Source of the DNA: Streptomyces camponoticapitis
GTDB lineage: Bacteria > Actinomycetota > Actinomycetes > Streptomycetales > Streptomycetaceae
Reading direction: 5' to 3'
NCBI RefSeq assembly: GCF_014646115.1
Contig: NZ_BMMV01000007.1
Coordinates: forward strand, 217,927 to 281,926
Length of the DNA: 64,000 nt
Made by a program: the position numbers and the translations under genes. How positions within the stretch are numbered: the first letter of the stretch is position 1; every line of letters begins with the position of its first letter. A model generated the notes under the pieces. That model did no database searches. It was not told where the DNA came from and saw only the letters and a list, made by a program, of their open reading frames with translations. Positions 8,869-16,183 of the stretch are shown here, one piece after another.

Positions 8869-9504
8869 ATGAAGCTCACCGTGTTCGGGGCGACCGGGGG
8901 CGTCGGCCGGGAGATCGTGCGGCAGGGACTGGCGGCGGGCCACCAGGTCACGGCGGTGGTGCGGGATCCGGCGCGGCTGGACGTGACCGGGGACCGGCTC
9001 GACGTGTTCACCGCGGCCTCCTTCGACGACCCGGAGTCGCTGCGGGCGGCGGTGGCGGGCCGCGACGCGGTGCTGTCGGGCGTCGGTCCGCGCGGGCGCA
9101 AGGACGCGGGGATCGCCGCGCCGGTGACCCGCTCGATCCTGCGGGCGATGGACGCGGAGGGGGTGCGACGGCTGCTGGTGGTGAGCGCGGCCCCGGTCGG
9201 CGAGGTGCCTCGGGACGAGCCGCTGCTGGGGAAGATGGCGATGGGCGTGGTCAGGGTCGTGCTCAAGCCCGTCTACGTCGACCTGGCCCGGATGGAGGAG
9301 GAACTGACCCGCAGCGCGACCGAGTGGACCTCGGTCCGGCCCCCGCAGCTCCTGGACAAGCCGGTGACGGGCGTCTACCGCGCGGTGGTGGGCGCGAACC
9401 CGCGCGGCGGCAACAAGATAGGCCGCCCGGACCTGGCCCACGCGATGCTGGCGATGATCGACGACCCGGCGACGGTGAGGCAGCCGGTGGGGGTCGCGTA
9501 CTGA
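8869..9504 (+). CDS. NAD(P)-binding oxidoreductase, NmrA/atypical SDR type
   Basis: A 211-residue Rossmann-fold protein. The cofactor-binding loop GATGGVGREIV is at residues 8-18, the VTAVVRDPARL segment comes after the second strand, and LLVVSAAPVG is the strand after the fourth helix. It lacks the classic Tyr-x3-Lys dyad, as in atypical SDR/NmrA-like proteins that act as NAD(P)H-dependent reductases or redox sensors. The ATG follows GGAAGAGG at suitable spacing. It is divergent from a TetR regulator with a shared operator candidate, so it is probably inducible. The substrate is unknown. Confidence 0.85.
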   Translation: MKLTVFGATGGVGREIVRQGLAAGHQVTAVVRDPARLDVTGDRLDVFTAASFDDPESLRAAVAGRDAVLSGVGPRGRKDAGIAAPVTRSILRAMDAEGVRRLLVVSAAPVGEVPRDEPLLGKMAMGVVRVVLKPVYVDLARMEEELTRSATEWTSVRPPQLLDKPVTGVYRAVVGANPRGGNKIGRPDLAHAMLAMIDDPATVRQPVGVAY

Positions 9505-9526
9505 GGGGCCCGGCCGGGGCCGGGGC

Positions 9527-10582
9527 TCAGAGGCTGACGCCGACCGTCACCGGCTCGTTGACCAGCGTGATCCCGAACGCCTCGCGCACTCCGGCGACGA
9601 CCTCGCGCGCGAGCGCGAGCAGATCCTCGGTGGTGGCGTTCCCCCGGTTGGTCAGGGCCAGCGTGTGCTTGGTGGAGATGCGGGCCGGGCCGGCGCCGTA
9701 CCCCTTGGTGAAGCCCGCGCGGTCGATCAGCCACGCGGCCGAGGTCTTCGTGCGGCCCTCCCCCGCCGGGTACGCCGGCGGGGTGACGTCCGGGCCCAGC
9801 CGCTGCGCCGCGCGGGCGAGGAAGGCCGCGTACGCCGTGTCGTCGAGGATCGGGTTGGTGAAGAAGGAGCCGGCCGACCAGGTGTCGTGGTCCGCCGGGT
9901 CGAGCACCATGCCCTTGCCCGCGCGCAGTCCGAGCACCGTGCGGCGGGCGTCGTCCACGGGGACACGGTCGCCGGGTTCGACACCGAGCGCGCGGGCCGT
10001 CTCGGCGTACTTGAGCGGGGCCGAGAGCCCGCCCGCGTCCTCCAGCGCGAACCGGACCCGCAGCACGACGTAGCGCTCGGGGTGCTCCTTGAAGCGGCTG
10101 TGACGGTACGAGAAGTCGCACTCGGAGTTGGCGAGGGTGAGGATCTCGCGGGTGGCGCGGTCGTAGGCGACGACCTCGGTGATGGTGCTGGACACCTCCT
10201 GGCCGTACGCGCCGACGTTCTGGATCGGTGTGGCGCCGGCCGAGCCGGGGACGCCGGCCAGGCACTCGATGCCCGCCAGACCCGCCTCGACCGTACGGGA
10301 GACGGCATCGGTCCAGGTCTCTCCGGCGGCCAGTTCCAGCGCCGTGCCCGTGAGGTCGAAGCCGCGGGTCGCGATCCGCAGGGCGGTGCCCTCGAACCCC
10401 TTGTCGCCGATGACCAGATTGCTGCCGCCGCCGATGATCAGCAGCGGAGTGCCGGCGTCGTCGGCCTCGCGCACGGCCGTGACCACCTCGGCGTCGGTGG
10501 TCGCGGTGATCAGCCGGGTGGCCGGGCCGCCGAGGCGGAAGGTGGTGAGCGGGGCGAGGGGGGCGTCCTGGAGTTCCTGCAC
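9527..10582 (-). CDS. murB: UDP-N-acetylenolpyruvoylglucosamine reductase MurB
   Basis: MurB (351 aa) is the FAD enzyme reducing UDP-GlcNAc-enolpyruvate to UDP-MurNAc with NADPH in cytoplasmic peptidoglycan precursor synthesis. The PCMH-type FAD domain includes LIIGGGSNLVIGDKGF (about 49-64). Then come VPGSAGATPIQNVGAYGQE, the substrate loop SYRHSRFKEHPE, the catalytic-Ser segment WSAGSFFTNPI, and a late NEPVTVG containing the expected Glu. The layout with the long inserted substrate loop indicates a type I enzyme. A perfect 18-bp hairpin lies just upstream, insulating it from the MFS gene on the same strand. Confidence 0.96.
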   Translation of the reverse strand: MQELQDAPLAPLTTFRLGGPATRLITATTDAEVVTAVREADDAGTPLLIIGGGSNLVIGDKGFEGTALRIATRGFDLTGTALELAAGETWTDAVSRTVEAGLAGIECLAGVPGSAGATPIQNVGAYGQEVSSTITEVVAYDRATREILTLANSECDFSYRHSRFKEHPERYVVLRVRFALEDAGGLSAPLKYAETARALGVEPGDRVPVDDARRTVLGLRAGKGMVLDPADHDTWSAGSFFTNPILDDTAYAAFLARAAQRLGPDVTPPAYPAGEGRTKTSAAWLIDRAGFTKGYGAGPARISTKHTLALTNRGNATTEDLLALAREVVAGVREAFGITLVNEPVTVGVSL

Positions 10583-10594
10583 GGGACAAGACTA

Positions 10595-10633
10595 CGGTCC
10601 GGTCCGGAGACGATTCGTCTCCGGACCGGACCG
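10595..10633 (-). terminator. strong hairpin between MFS gene and murB
   Basis: A perfect 18-bp inverted repeat (10595-10612 with 10616-10633) with a 3-base loop lies 72 bases past the MFS stop and 12 bases upstream of the murB start. It most likely terminates the MFS transcript. Being so close to murB, it also overlaps the murB leader. No clear U-run follows. Confidence 0.7.
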
Positions 10634-10640
10634 TGCCGCG

Positions 10641-10693
10641 CGTGCCGGACCGTGACCGTGCCGCGTGCCGGACCGTGACCGTGCCGCGTGCCG
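10641..10693. repeat. 23-bp tandem repeat, two perfect copies plus partial
   Basis: The unit starting CGTGCCGGACCGTGACC occurs twice without change at 10641-10663 and 10664-10686, followed by a 7-base partial copy. It lies between the MFS stop (10706) and the hairpin at 10595-10633, outside any gene. Slippage expansion is likely; no function is evident. Confidence 0.85.
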
Positions 10694-10705
10694 CGCCGGG
10701 GGCCG

Positions 10706-12157
10706 TCAGACGCCCGCCGTCTCGCGCTTCCCTTCCGCCTCCACCCGCGACTCCCGCACCACCGCGGTCTTCGCCCGCGCCCGGCGGCCCGGTATGGCCA
10801 GCGCCGTCAGGGCCGCGACTCCCACGACCGCCGAGCCGATCCACAGGGCCGGGACGGTGCCGTCGACGAAGATCTGCGGCGTCTCGTAGCCGCCCTGCGC
10901 GGAGAACACCGCCCCGAGGACCGCGACCCCGAGGGCTCCGCCGACCTCGCGCAGCGCGTTGTTGGCGCCGGACGCGATCCCCTGCTCCTCGGGCCGGACG
11001 CTGGACATGACCAGGCTGGCGGCGGGGGCGAAGTACATCGCCATCCCGATCCCGCTGATGATCAGACCGGGCAGCTGCGCCGCGTACGACACACCGGGCT
11101 CGACGGCCATCGCGAACAGGGCGAGGCCGACCGCCTGGAGGGCGAGGCCCGTGGTGACGACGGGCCGGCCGCCGATCCGGTCGGAGAGGATGCCGGCGAG
11201 CGGCGCGACGATCAGCGGCATCGCGGTCCAGGGCAGCATCCGCAGACCGGCCTCGGTGGGCGAGTATCCGGCGACGCCCTGGAGGAACTGGCTGAGCAGG
11301 AAGATCGAGCCGAACATGCCCAGGAACATCAGCAGGCTCGCGGCGTTGATCCCGGCGAAGGTGCGGTTCTTGAACAGCCGCATGGGCAGCATCGAGTCGG
11401 GCCGGCGGAAGCCGTGGTGCACGAAGCCGCCGATCAGGCCCGTGCCGGCGATCAGCCCGGTGAGGACGAGCGGGCTGGTCCAGCCCTCGGTGTTGGCGGT
11501 GACCAGGGCGTAGACGATGCCGAAGAGGCCGCCGCTGATGAGCAGGGTGCCGGGGATGTCGATACGGGCGTTCGGGGCGTACGACTCCTTGAGCCGCGTC
11601 CTGGCGAGCGGCAGCAGCAGGAGGCCGACCGGGACGTTCAGCCAGAAGATCCACTCCCAGGAGATGTGCTCGGTGAGGCTTCCGCCGACGAGCGGGCCCG
11701 CGGCCACGGCGATGCCGGTGACGGCGCTGAAGATGCCGAGGGCGGCGCCGCGCCTGGCGGCCGGGACCGCCGCGGTGAGCAGGGTGAGTGCCAGCGGCAT
11801 CATGATCGCCGCGCCGACTCCCTGGACGGCGCGGGCGGCGATCAGGCTGTTGATGCCGGGCGCGAGGGCCGCGGCGGCGGACGCGGCGGTGAAGATCGAG
11901 AGGCCGCCGACGAAGAGCCTGCGGCGGCCGAACCGGTCGCCGAGGGCCGCGCCGAACATGAGCAGCACCGCGAAGGTGAGTGTGTAGGCGTTGACCGTCC
12001 ACTCCAGGTCGGCGAGTTTGCCGCCGAGGTCCTCGCGGATGGAGGGCAGGGCGGTGGTGACGACGAGGTTGTCGAGGGCCGCCATGAAGCCCGCGGCGCC
12101 GGTGATGACGAGGGCCCAGGTGGCGTTCGTGCCGCCGCGGGCTGCTGGCTGGTTCAT
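10706..12157 (-). CDS. MFS transporter, DHA2-type 14-helix drug exporter
   Basis: A 483-residue proton-driven exporter of the major facilitator superfamily. The first helix carries AALDNLVVTTALPSIREDL, the typical DHA2 motif. Motif A GDRFGRRRLFVGGL lies near residue 78-91 between TM2 and TM3. Motif C-like SAVTGIAVAAGPLVGGSL is near TM5. About 14 hydrophobic segments can be traced, ending in a charged tail. The ATG at 12157 is used because GGGGAGA precedes it; a TTG four codons upstream is less likely. A TetR gene lies upstream on the same strand, and a palindrome resembling that gene's own operator precedes this start. Probably an inducible efflux pump; substrate unknown. Confidence 0.92.
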   Translation of the reverse strand: MNQPAARGGTNATWALVITGAAGFMAALDNLVVTTALPSIREDLGGKLADLEWTVNAYTLTFAVLLMFGAALGDRFGRRRLFVGGLSIFTAASAAAALAPGINSLIAARAVQGVGAAIMMPLALTLLTAAVPAARRGAALGIFSAVTGIAVAAGPLVGGSLTEHISWEWIFWLNVPVGLLLLPLARTRLKESYAPNARIDIPGTLLISGGLFGIVYALVTANTEGWTSPLVLTGLIAGTGLIGGFVHHGFRRPDSMLPMRLFKNRTFAGINAASLLMFLGMFGSIFLLSQFLQGVAGYSPTEAGLRMLPWTAMPLIVAPLAGILSDRIGGRPVVTTGLALQAVGLALFAMAVEPGVSYAAQLPGLIISGIGMAMYFAPAASLVMSSVRPEEQGIASGANNALREVGGALGVAVLGAVFSAQGGYETPQIFVDGTVPALWIGSAVVGVAALTALAIPGRRARAKTAVVRESRVEAEGKRETAGV

Positions 12158-12173
12158 CGTTCTCCCCAATTTG

Positions 12174-12193
12174 GTTAGTTATTGATGACTAAC
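12174..12193. promoter_or_regulatory. operator candidate upstream of the MFS gene
   Basis: The inverted repeat GTTAGT (12174-12179) / ACTAAC (12188-12193) with spacer TATTGATG lies 17 bases upstream of the MFS start. It shares the AGTTATTGAT core with the perfect palindrome at the tetR promoter (12881-12906), so both are likely bound by that TetR protein. Confidence 0.65.
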
Positions 12194-12291
12194 TTTCATG
12201 CCCATGAAGAGGCGCGCGGTGTCACCGCGTGCTCGGTCTCAGTTGCCGGACGGCCCGCCCGTCGGGGCGGTCGTAGCGTTCGCCGGGCCGA

Positions 12292-12876
12292 TCATCGGGT
12301 GGCCGGGCCGGCGGGTGGGCCGCCGACCGGCCGCGCGGAGTCGTAGAAGCCGGTCCAGACGCGATGGTCACCCTGAAACCCCATCGCCACCAGGGTGTTG
12401 ACCAGCATTCCGTACGCCAGGAACATCGTGGTCTCGTTCGGGTCCGCGCCGAGCGTCAGGTGCACGGAGTCCCAGAGCGCTTCCCACCCGGCCCGTACGG
12501 AGCGGCCGAACTCGTGGTCCCCCGCCGACTCGGCCGCGGCGACCGCGACGTACGTCTGCATCTGCATCATCAGCTTGTCCGGGTCTTCCGAGATGAGCCG
12601 CTGGTAGGCGACGGCCATGGCGTGGACGGCCGCCTCGGGGTCCAGCCCCTCCGCCGCGTCCTCGAAGATGCGCCGGACGTCGAAGAGACAACGCTCGGAC
12701 GCCGCGAGGAAGATGGCCTGCTTGTTCGCGAAGAGCCGGAAGAGGTACGGCTGCGAGACGCCCACCCGACGGGCGATCGCCTCGGTGGAGGTGCCGTGGT
12801 ATCCGGTACGGGCGAATTCGGTGATCGCCGCGCGGATGACGCTCTCGCGCCGCTCTTCTGCGCTCATCCTGACCAT
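12292..12876 (-). CDS. TetR family transcriptional regulator of the adjacent MFS gene
   Basis: A 194-residue TetR-type repressor. The helix-turn-helix lies in EAIARRVGVSQPYLFRLFAN (about 31-50) and is followed by KQAIFLAAS. The C-terminal domain includes QMQTYVAVAAAE, common in TetR regulators of drug efflux. The start is uncertain between ATG 12876 (MVRMSAEE) and ATG 12867 (MSAEE). Neither has a clear Shine-Dalgarno, so a leaderless transcript is possible. The longer frame would run into the operator palindrome. It precedes the MFS gene with a 134-base gap containing a related half-palindrome, suggesting autoregulation plus control of the pump. Confidence 0.88.
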   Translation of the reverse strand: MVRMSAEERRESVIRAAITEFARTGYHGTSTEAIARRVGVSQPYLFRLFANKQAIFLAASERCLFDVRRIFEDAAEGLDPEAAVHAMAVAYQRLISEDPDKLMMQMQTYVAVAAAESAGDHEFGRSVRAGWEALWDSVHLTLGADPNETTMFLAYGMLVNTLVAMGFQGDHRVWTGFYDSARPVGGPPAGPATR

Positions 12877-12880
12877 GAGG

Positions 12881-12906
12881 AGTAAGTTATTGATTGATAA
12901 CTTACT
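12881..12906. promoter_or_regulatory. perfect TetR operator palindrome
   Basis: AGTAAGTTAT (12881-12890) and ATAACTTACT (12897-12906) form a perfect 10-bp inverted repeat around TGATTG, immediately upstream of tetR (start 12876). It stands out by its AT-richness. The position, directly against the start codon, suits strong autorepression. Confidence 0.8.
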
Positions 12907-13001
12907 TGTCAAGCCGTGGGACCGGCCGCCGATTCCGGGCCGGGGGCCGGACGGGCCGCGGCTGCGGATCGTCCGGCCCCCGGCCGTAAGACAGGCCGTC
13001 C

Positions 13002-13439
13002 TCAGGCGAGTTGGACGACGGCGCGGGACATGCCCAGCACCTTCTTGCCCTCGCTGGTCGCCGTCAGGTCCACGCGTACGCGGTTGTCGTCGAGCTTGGC
13101 GCCGATCTTGGCGGTCACCTCGATGACCGCGCCCTTGTCGTCGTTGGGCACGACCACGGGTTTGGTGAAGCGGACGCCGTATTCGACCACCGCTCCCGGG
13201 TCCCCGACCCAGTCGGTCACCACCCGGACGGCCTCGGCCATCGTGAACATGCCGTGCGCGATGACGTCCGGCAGCCCGACCTCCCGCGCGAACTTCTCGT
13301 TCCAGTGGATCGGGTTGAAGTCCCCCGAGGCGCCCGCGTAGCGCACCAGGGTCTCGCGCGTCACCGGGAAGGTCCCGGCCGGCAGTTCCGTACCGATCTC
13401 GACGTTGTCGTAGGCGATCCGCGTGGCCACCGGCGTCAC
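13002..13439 (-). CDS. MaoC-like (R)-hydroxyacyl dehydratase, catalytic HadB-type subunit
   Basis: A 145-residue hot-dog fold protein. It keeps the hydratase motif with Asp and His in GDFNPIHWNEKFAREVG (about 44-60), the catalytic dyad of MaoC-type enzymes. It also has the IAHGMFTMAEAV helix. The likely role is dehydration of (3R)-hydroxyacyl thioesters in a fatty-acid elongation system, as the mycobacterial HadB of HadAB. The GTG start overlaps the stop of the upstream partner by 4 bases (GTGA), indicating translational coupling; the longer in-frame ATG would overlap more. Substrate assignment is by analogy. Confidence 0.88.
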   Translation of the reverse strand: MTPVATRIAYDNVEIGTELPAGTFPVTRETLVRYAGASGDFNPIHWNEKFAREVGLPDVIAHGMFTMAEAVRVVTDWVGDPGAVVEYGVRFTKPVVVPNDDKGAVIEVTAKIGAKLDDNRVRVDLTATSEGKKVLGMSRAVVQLA

Positions 13440-13888
13440 TCCCCCTCGGCGGCGCGCGCCACCAGCTTGGTCCACGCGGTCACGACATGCGCTCCCGCCT
13501 CGTCGTGCACCTCGCCACGGACGTCGAGGATGTCGTTCCCCGCCATGGACTTGATCCCCTCGATGGTGGAGGTGACCGTCAGCCGGTCGCCCGCCCGTAC
13601 GGGACGGGTGTAGACGAACTTCTGGTCGCCGTGCACGACCCGGCTGTAGTCGAGGCCCAGCTGCGGATCGGCGATGACCTCCCGCGCGGCCTTGAAGCTG
13701 ATCGAGAAGACGAAGGTCGGCGGGGCGATCACGTCGAGATGACCGAACGCCTTTGCCGCGTCCGGATCGACGTACGCCGGATTGGTGTCGCCCACCGCCT
13801 CTGCGAACTCGCGGATCTTCTCCCGGCCGACCTCGTACGGCTCGGTCGGCGGATACGTCCGCCCGACGAAGGACTGGTCGAGCGCCAT
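13436..13888 (-). CDS. MaoC N-terminal/FAS1-like dehydratase partner, HadA-type (UPF0336)
   Basis: A 150-residue hot-dog protein of the UPF0336 family. Where the catalytic subunit has the Asp/His motif, this one reads GDTNPAYVDPDAAKAFG and lacks the His. It probably acts as the structural or substrate-binding half of a heterodimer. Other family segments are APPTFVFSISFKAA and RVVHGDQKFVYTRPVRAGD. ATG 13888 is chosen because AGGAGGG precedes it. It is coupled to the HadB-type gene by a 4-base overlap and lies downstream of rpmG, the same neighbourhood as the mycobacterial rpmG-hadABC locus. Confidence 0.88.
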   Translation of the reverse strand: MALDQSFVGRTYPPTEPYEVGREKIREFAEAVGDTNPAYVDPDAAKAFGHLDVIAPPTFVFSISFKAAREVIADPQLGLDYSRVVHGDQKFVYTRPVRAGDRLTVTSTIEGIKSMAGNDILDVRGEVHDEAGAHVVTAWTKLVARAAEGE

Positions 13889-13971
13889 GGACTCGTTCCC
13901 TCCTGATGTGACTGCCCTGAGACTGCCCTGATGAATGGTGCCCAACTATGGATCGGGCGCGGCAAACGACA

Positions 13972-14004
13972 CGAGGCCGCCCCCCGGTTAAGGGGACGGC
14001 CTCG
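13972..14004 (-). terminator. hairpin after rpmG
   Basis: A 13-position stem (13972-13984 with 13992-14004, one mismatch) with a 7-base loop, 15 bases past the rpmG stop. On the transcript strand a short U-containing tract follows. It partly insulates rpmG from the dehydratase pair. Confidence 0.7.
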
Positions 14005-14018
14005 GGTACGAGCCTGGT

Positions 14019-14183
14019 TCAGCGCGTTTCGCGGTGAGCCGTGTGCGAGTTGCAACGAGGGCAGTGCTTCTTCATCTCAAGACGGTCCGGGTTGTTGCGC
14101 CGGTTCTTCTTGGTGATGTAGTTCCGCTCCTTGCACTCCACGCAGGCCAGCGTGATCTTCGGGCGGACGTCGGTGGCAGCCAC
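14019..14183 (-). CDS. rpmG: 50S ribosomal protein L33, Cys-containing (zinc) form
   Basis: L33 (54 aa) of the large subunit. The four cysteines (CVEC near residues 14-17 and CPRC near 41-44) mark the zinc-binding form, replaced under zinc limitation in many actinobacteria by a Cys-free paralogue. The GTG start ([12 protein letters not shown]) is taken because it gives the full family length; a longer open frame upstream runs into the tRNA genes. It lies downstream of tRNA-Met and tRNA-Thr on the same strand. Confidence 0.95.
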
Positions 14184-14272
14184 GTGAGTGCTCCTTGGAC
14201 GGACAGATTGACGGGTTAACGCATAAAAGAGTAGCCGATCGAAGGATCGCCCCCACCATCGGCTACCGTGTG

Positions 14273-14345
14273 TAGCGGTGACCGGACTTGAACCGGTGAC
14301 ACAGCGATTATGAGCCGCTTGCTCTACCGACTGAGCTACACCGCT
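14273..14345 (-). tRNA. tRNA-Met (anticodon CAT, elongator type)
   Basis: A 73-base cloverleaf. Acceptor AGCGGTG pairs with CACCGCT, discriminator A. The D-arm starts TAGCTCAG, the anticodon loop CTCATAA gives CAT, and the T-loop is TTCAAGT. A fully paired first acceptor base pair (A-T) and no initiator GGG/CCC anticodon stem argue for an elongator rather than initiator tRNA. Confidence 0.95.
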
Positions 14346-14392
14346 GTGATGTCGGATCCCCTCGCCCGGAGGCGAGGAGGACCGAGCACCAG

Positions 14393-14465
14393 AGCCCCAA
14401 TACGGAATCGAACCGTAGACCTTCTCCTTACCATGGAGACGCTCTACCGACTGAGCTATTGGGGC
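14393..14465 (-). tRNA. tRNA-Thr (anticodon GGT)
   Basis: A 73-base cloverleaf with acceptor GCCCCAA pairing with TTGGGGC and discriminator T. The anticodon stem TCTCC/GGAGA closes the loop ATGGTAA, giving GGT. It is 47 bases upstream of tRNA-Met and probably co-transcribed with it and rpmG. Confidence 0.96.
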
Positions 14466-14805
14466 GAGCGATGAAGACATTACACGGTCCGTCGCCGTTC
14501 GCCCAAATCCGTTTCCCGGCCTCTCGTCCCACCTGTCCCTTCCGTCTCGGGGTCCTTCTCGCCGTCCTTCTGGAGGTCTCGCCCGGGGTCTCTCCCGGGC
14601 GAGATGCCACGGGTGCGTCGGGAGGGCGGCGGGACGGCGACGGGCGGGCGTGGGACGGCGTTCCGGACGCCGGGAAGAGCCACGCCGGTATGACTATTTC
14701 CTTCCTCCTCGAAGCCCACGCGGGGCGCCTCTAGGCTCGACGCACGCTGCGTGATCTTGCACGCCAGAGCCTCACATCCCCACCCAGGAGCCCACCAGGA
14801 GCACG
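14466..14805. other. 340-base intergenic region between tRNA-Thr and amidohydrolase
   Basis: No supported gene. It separates divergent transcription units and so carries the promoter for the tRNA-rpmG unit and that of the amidohydrolase. A perfect 11-bp inverted repeat lies at 14577-14587/14594-14604 with a 6-base spacer. The amidohydrolase ATG is preceded by a weak AGGAG. Confidence 0.6.
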
Positions 14806-16050
14806 ATGCCCGACAGCCAGCCGCAGCCGTCAGACGGCGTCACGGCCAACGCCACCGCGCTGCTGCTGCGCGGGGCCCGCCTCATCGACGGCCGGGCCGT
14901 CGACGTACGGCTGAGCGGCGGCCGTATCGAAGCCGTCGGCACCGCCGGCAGTCTCCCCGCGCTCGGCGCCACCCTGGACCTCGACGGGCATCTGCTCCTG
15001 CCCGCCCCCGCCGAGCCGCACGCGCACAGCGACACCGCGCTGAGCGCCGTCACGTCCGGCGGGCCCGTCTCGTACGACCCCGAGGACATCCAGCGCCGTG
15101 CGACCGAGGCCGCCCTGCTCCAGGTCGGGCACGGGGCGACGACGCTGCGGACGCATGTGCGGATCGGTGACGCGCAGGAGTTGGCGCCCATGGAGGCGGT
15201 GCTCCAGGCGCGGCGTTCGCTGCGCGGGCTCGGGGATCTGACAGTCGTCGCCGTACCGCGCCTGCTGACCGGGGTCGCGGGCGCCGACGGGCTGGCGATG
15301 CTGCGGGACGCGGTCAAGATGGGCGCGGGTGTGGTGGGCGGCTGCCCGGACCTCGACCCCGATCCGGCCGGATACGTGGAATCGGTGCTGACCGTGGCCG
15401 CCGAGCACGGCTGTCCGGTCGACCTCCATACGGACGGCGGCGACCCGGCCCGCCTCGCGCGCCTCGCGGCGATGGTGGGCGGGCTGCGGCCCGGCGTCAC
15501 GATCGGGCCCTGCGCGGGGCTGTCCCGGCTGCCGTCGGACGCGACGGGCCGGGCGGCCGACCAGCTGGCGGCGGCGGGTGTGACGGTCGTCTGTCTGCCC
15601 CAGGGCGGCTGCGGCGGTGTCGACCAGCGGGGTGTGGCGCCCGTACGGGTGCTGCGGGCCGCCGGGGTACGGGTGGCGGCGGGCAGCGGGGCCGTACGGG
15701 ACGTGGCGAACCCGGTGGGACGGGGGGACCCGTTGGAGGCGGCGTATCTGCTGGCCTCCCAAGGAGGGCTGCGCGCCGCGGAGGCGTACGAGACGGTGAG
15801 CACGGCCGCGCGTGAGGCGATGCGGCTGCCGGAGGTACGGGTGGAGGCGGGCTTTCCGGCCGAGTTGCTCGCGGTGCGCGGGGACCGGCTGGAGGGGGTG
15901 CTGTCGCTGGCGTACAGCAGGGTCGTCATTCACCGGGGCCGGGTGGTGGCCCGGACGAACGCCGTACGGGAGTACTGCGACTCGTCGGTCGCTGTGTCGC
16001 TGGACCTGCCGCGGCAGGGACGGCAGGGGCGGCCGGAGACCCGGCCGTGA
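14806..16050 (+). CDS. amidohydrolase family protein, cytosine deaminase-like, with missing catalytic residues
   Basis: A 414-residue protein aligned by eye with cytosine deaminase-like amidohydrolases. An N-terminal composite beta-sandwich strand (LLLRGARLIDGRAVDVRLSG) is followed by the first metal motif EPHAH (His72, His74) and a later His208 in VDLHTDGGD. Three other expected positions differ. The proton-shuttle Glu after His208 is Gly211. The S-H of the next barrel strand is Gly234-Pro235. The metal-binding Asp in the G-S-D-x-V-R-D motif is Gly295 (GSGAVRD). The fold is intact, but activity as a deaminase is doubtful; it may be a pseudoenzyme or have another chemistry. Apparently monocistronic. 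Confidence 0.8.
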   Translation: MPDSQPQPSDGVTANATALLLRGARLIDGRAVDVRLSGGRIEAVGTAGSLPALGATLDLDGHLLLPAPAEPHAHSDTALSAVTSGGPVSYDPEDIQRRATEAALLQVGHGATTLRTHVRIGDAQELAPMEAVLQARRSLRGLGDLTVVAVPRLLTGVAGADGLAMLRDAVKMGAGVVGGCPDLDPDPAGYVESVLTVAAEHGCPVDLHTDGGDPARLARLAAMVGGLRPGVTIGPCAGLSRLPSDATGRAADQLAAAGVTVVCLPQGGCGGVDQRGVAPVRVLRAAGVRVAAGSGAVRDVANPVGRGDPLEAAYLLASQGGLRAAEAYETVSTAAREAMRLPEVRVEAGFPAELLAVRGDRLEGVLSLAYSRVVIHRGRVVARTNAVREYCDSSVAVSLDLPRQGRQGRPETRP

Positions 16051-16183
16051 GCTGTCGGCCGTGCGGCGGACGCCGTAAGCCTCCCGCCCGTGTGCCTGCC
16101 TCCCTGTGCGGCCGCCGGGGATCGCTCCTCCAACGGAGGTGCCGCGTGAGCGGTGACGGCCCGTCGGACGTACGGTCGTGAGC

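Noticed and set aside
8131..9441. Extension of the TetR frame to 436 codons
   Set aside because: The extra N-terminal part would cover the divergent oxidoreductase gene and operator; the normal TetR start with helix-turn-helix is at 8733.
9375..12002. An 875-codon open frame antiparallel/offset to murB and the MFS gene
   Set aside because: Arg/Pro/Gly-rich composition typical of a non-coding frame in high-GC DNA; no motif; overlaps real genes.
14577..14604. Hairpin as terminator of a gene upstream of the amidohydrolase
   Set aside because: No gene ends nearby on either strand; it lies in a promoter region and has no U-tract, so no function is assigned.
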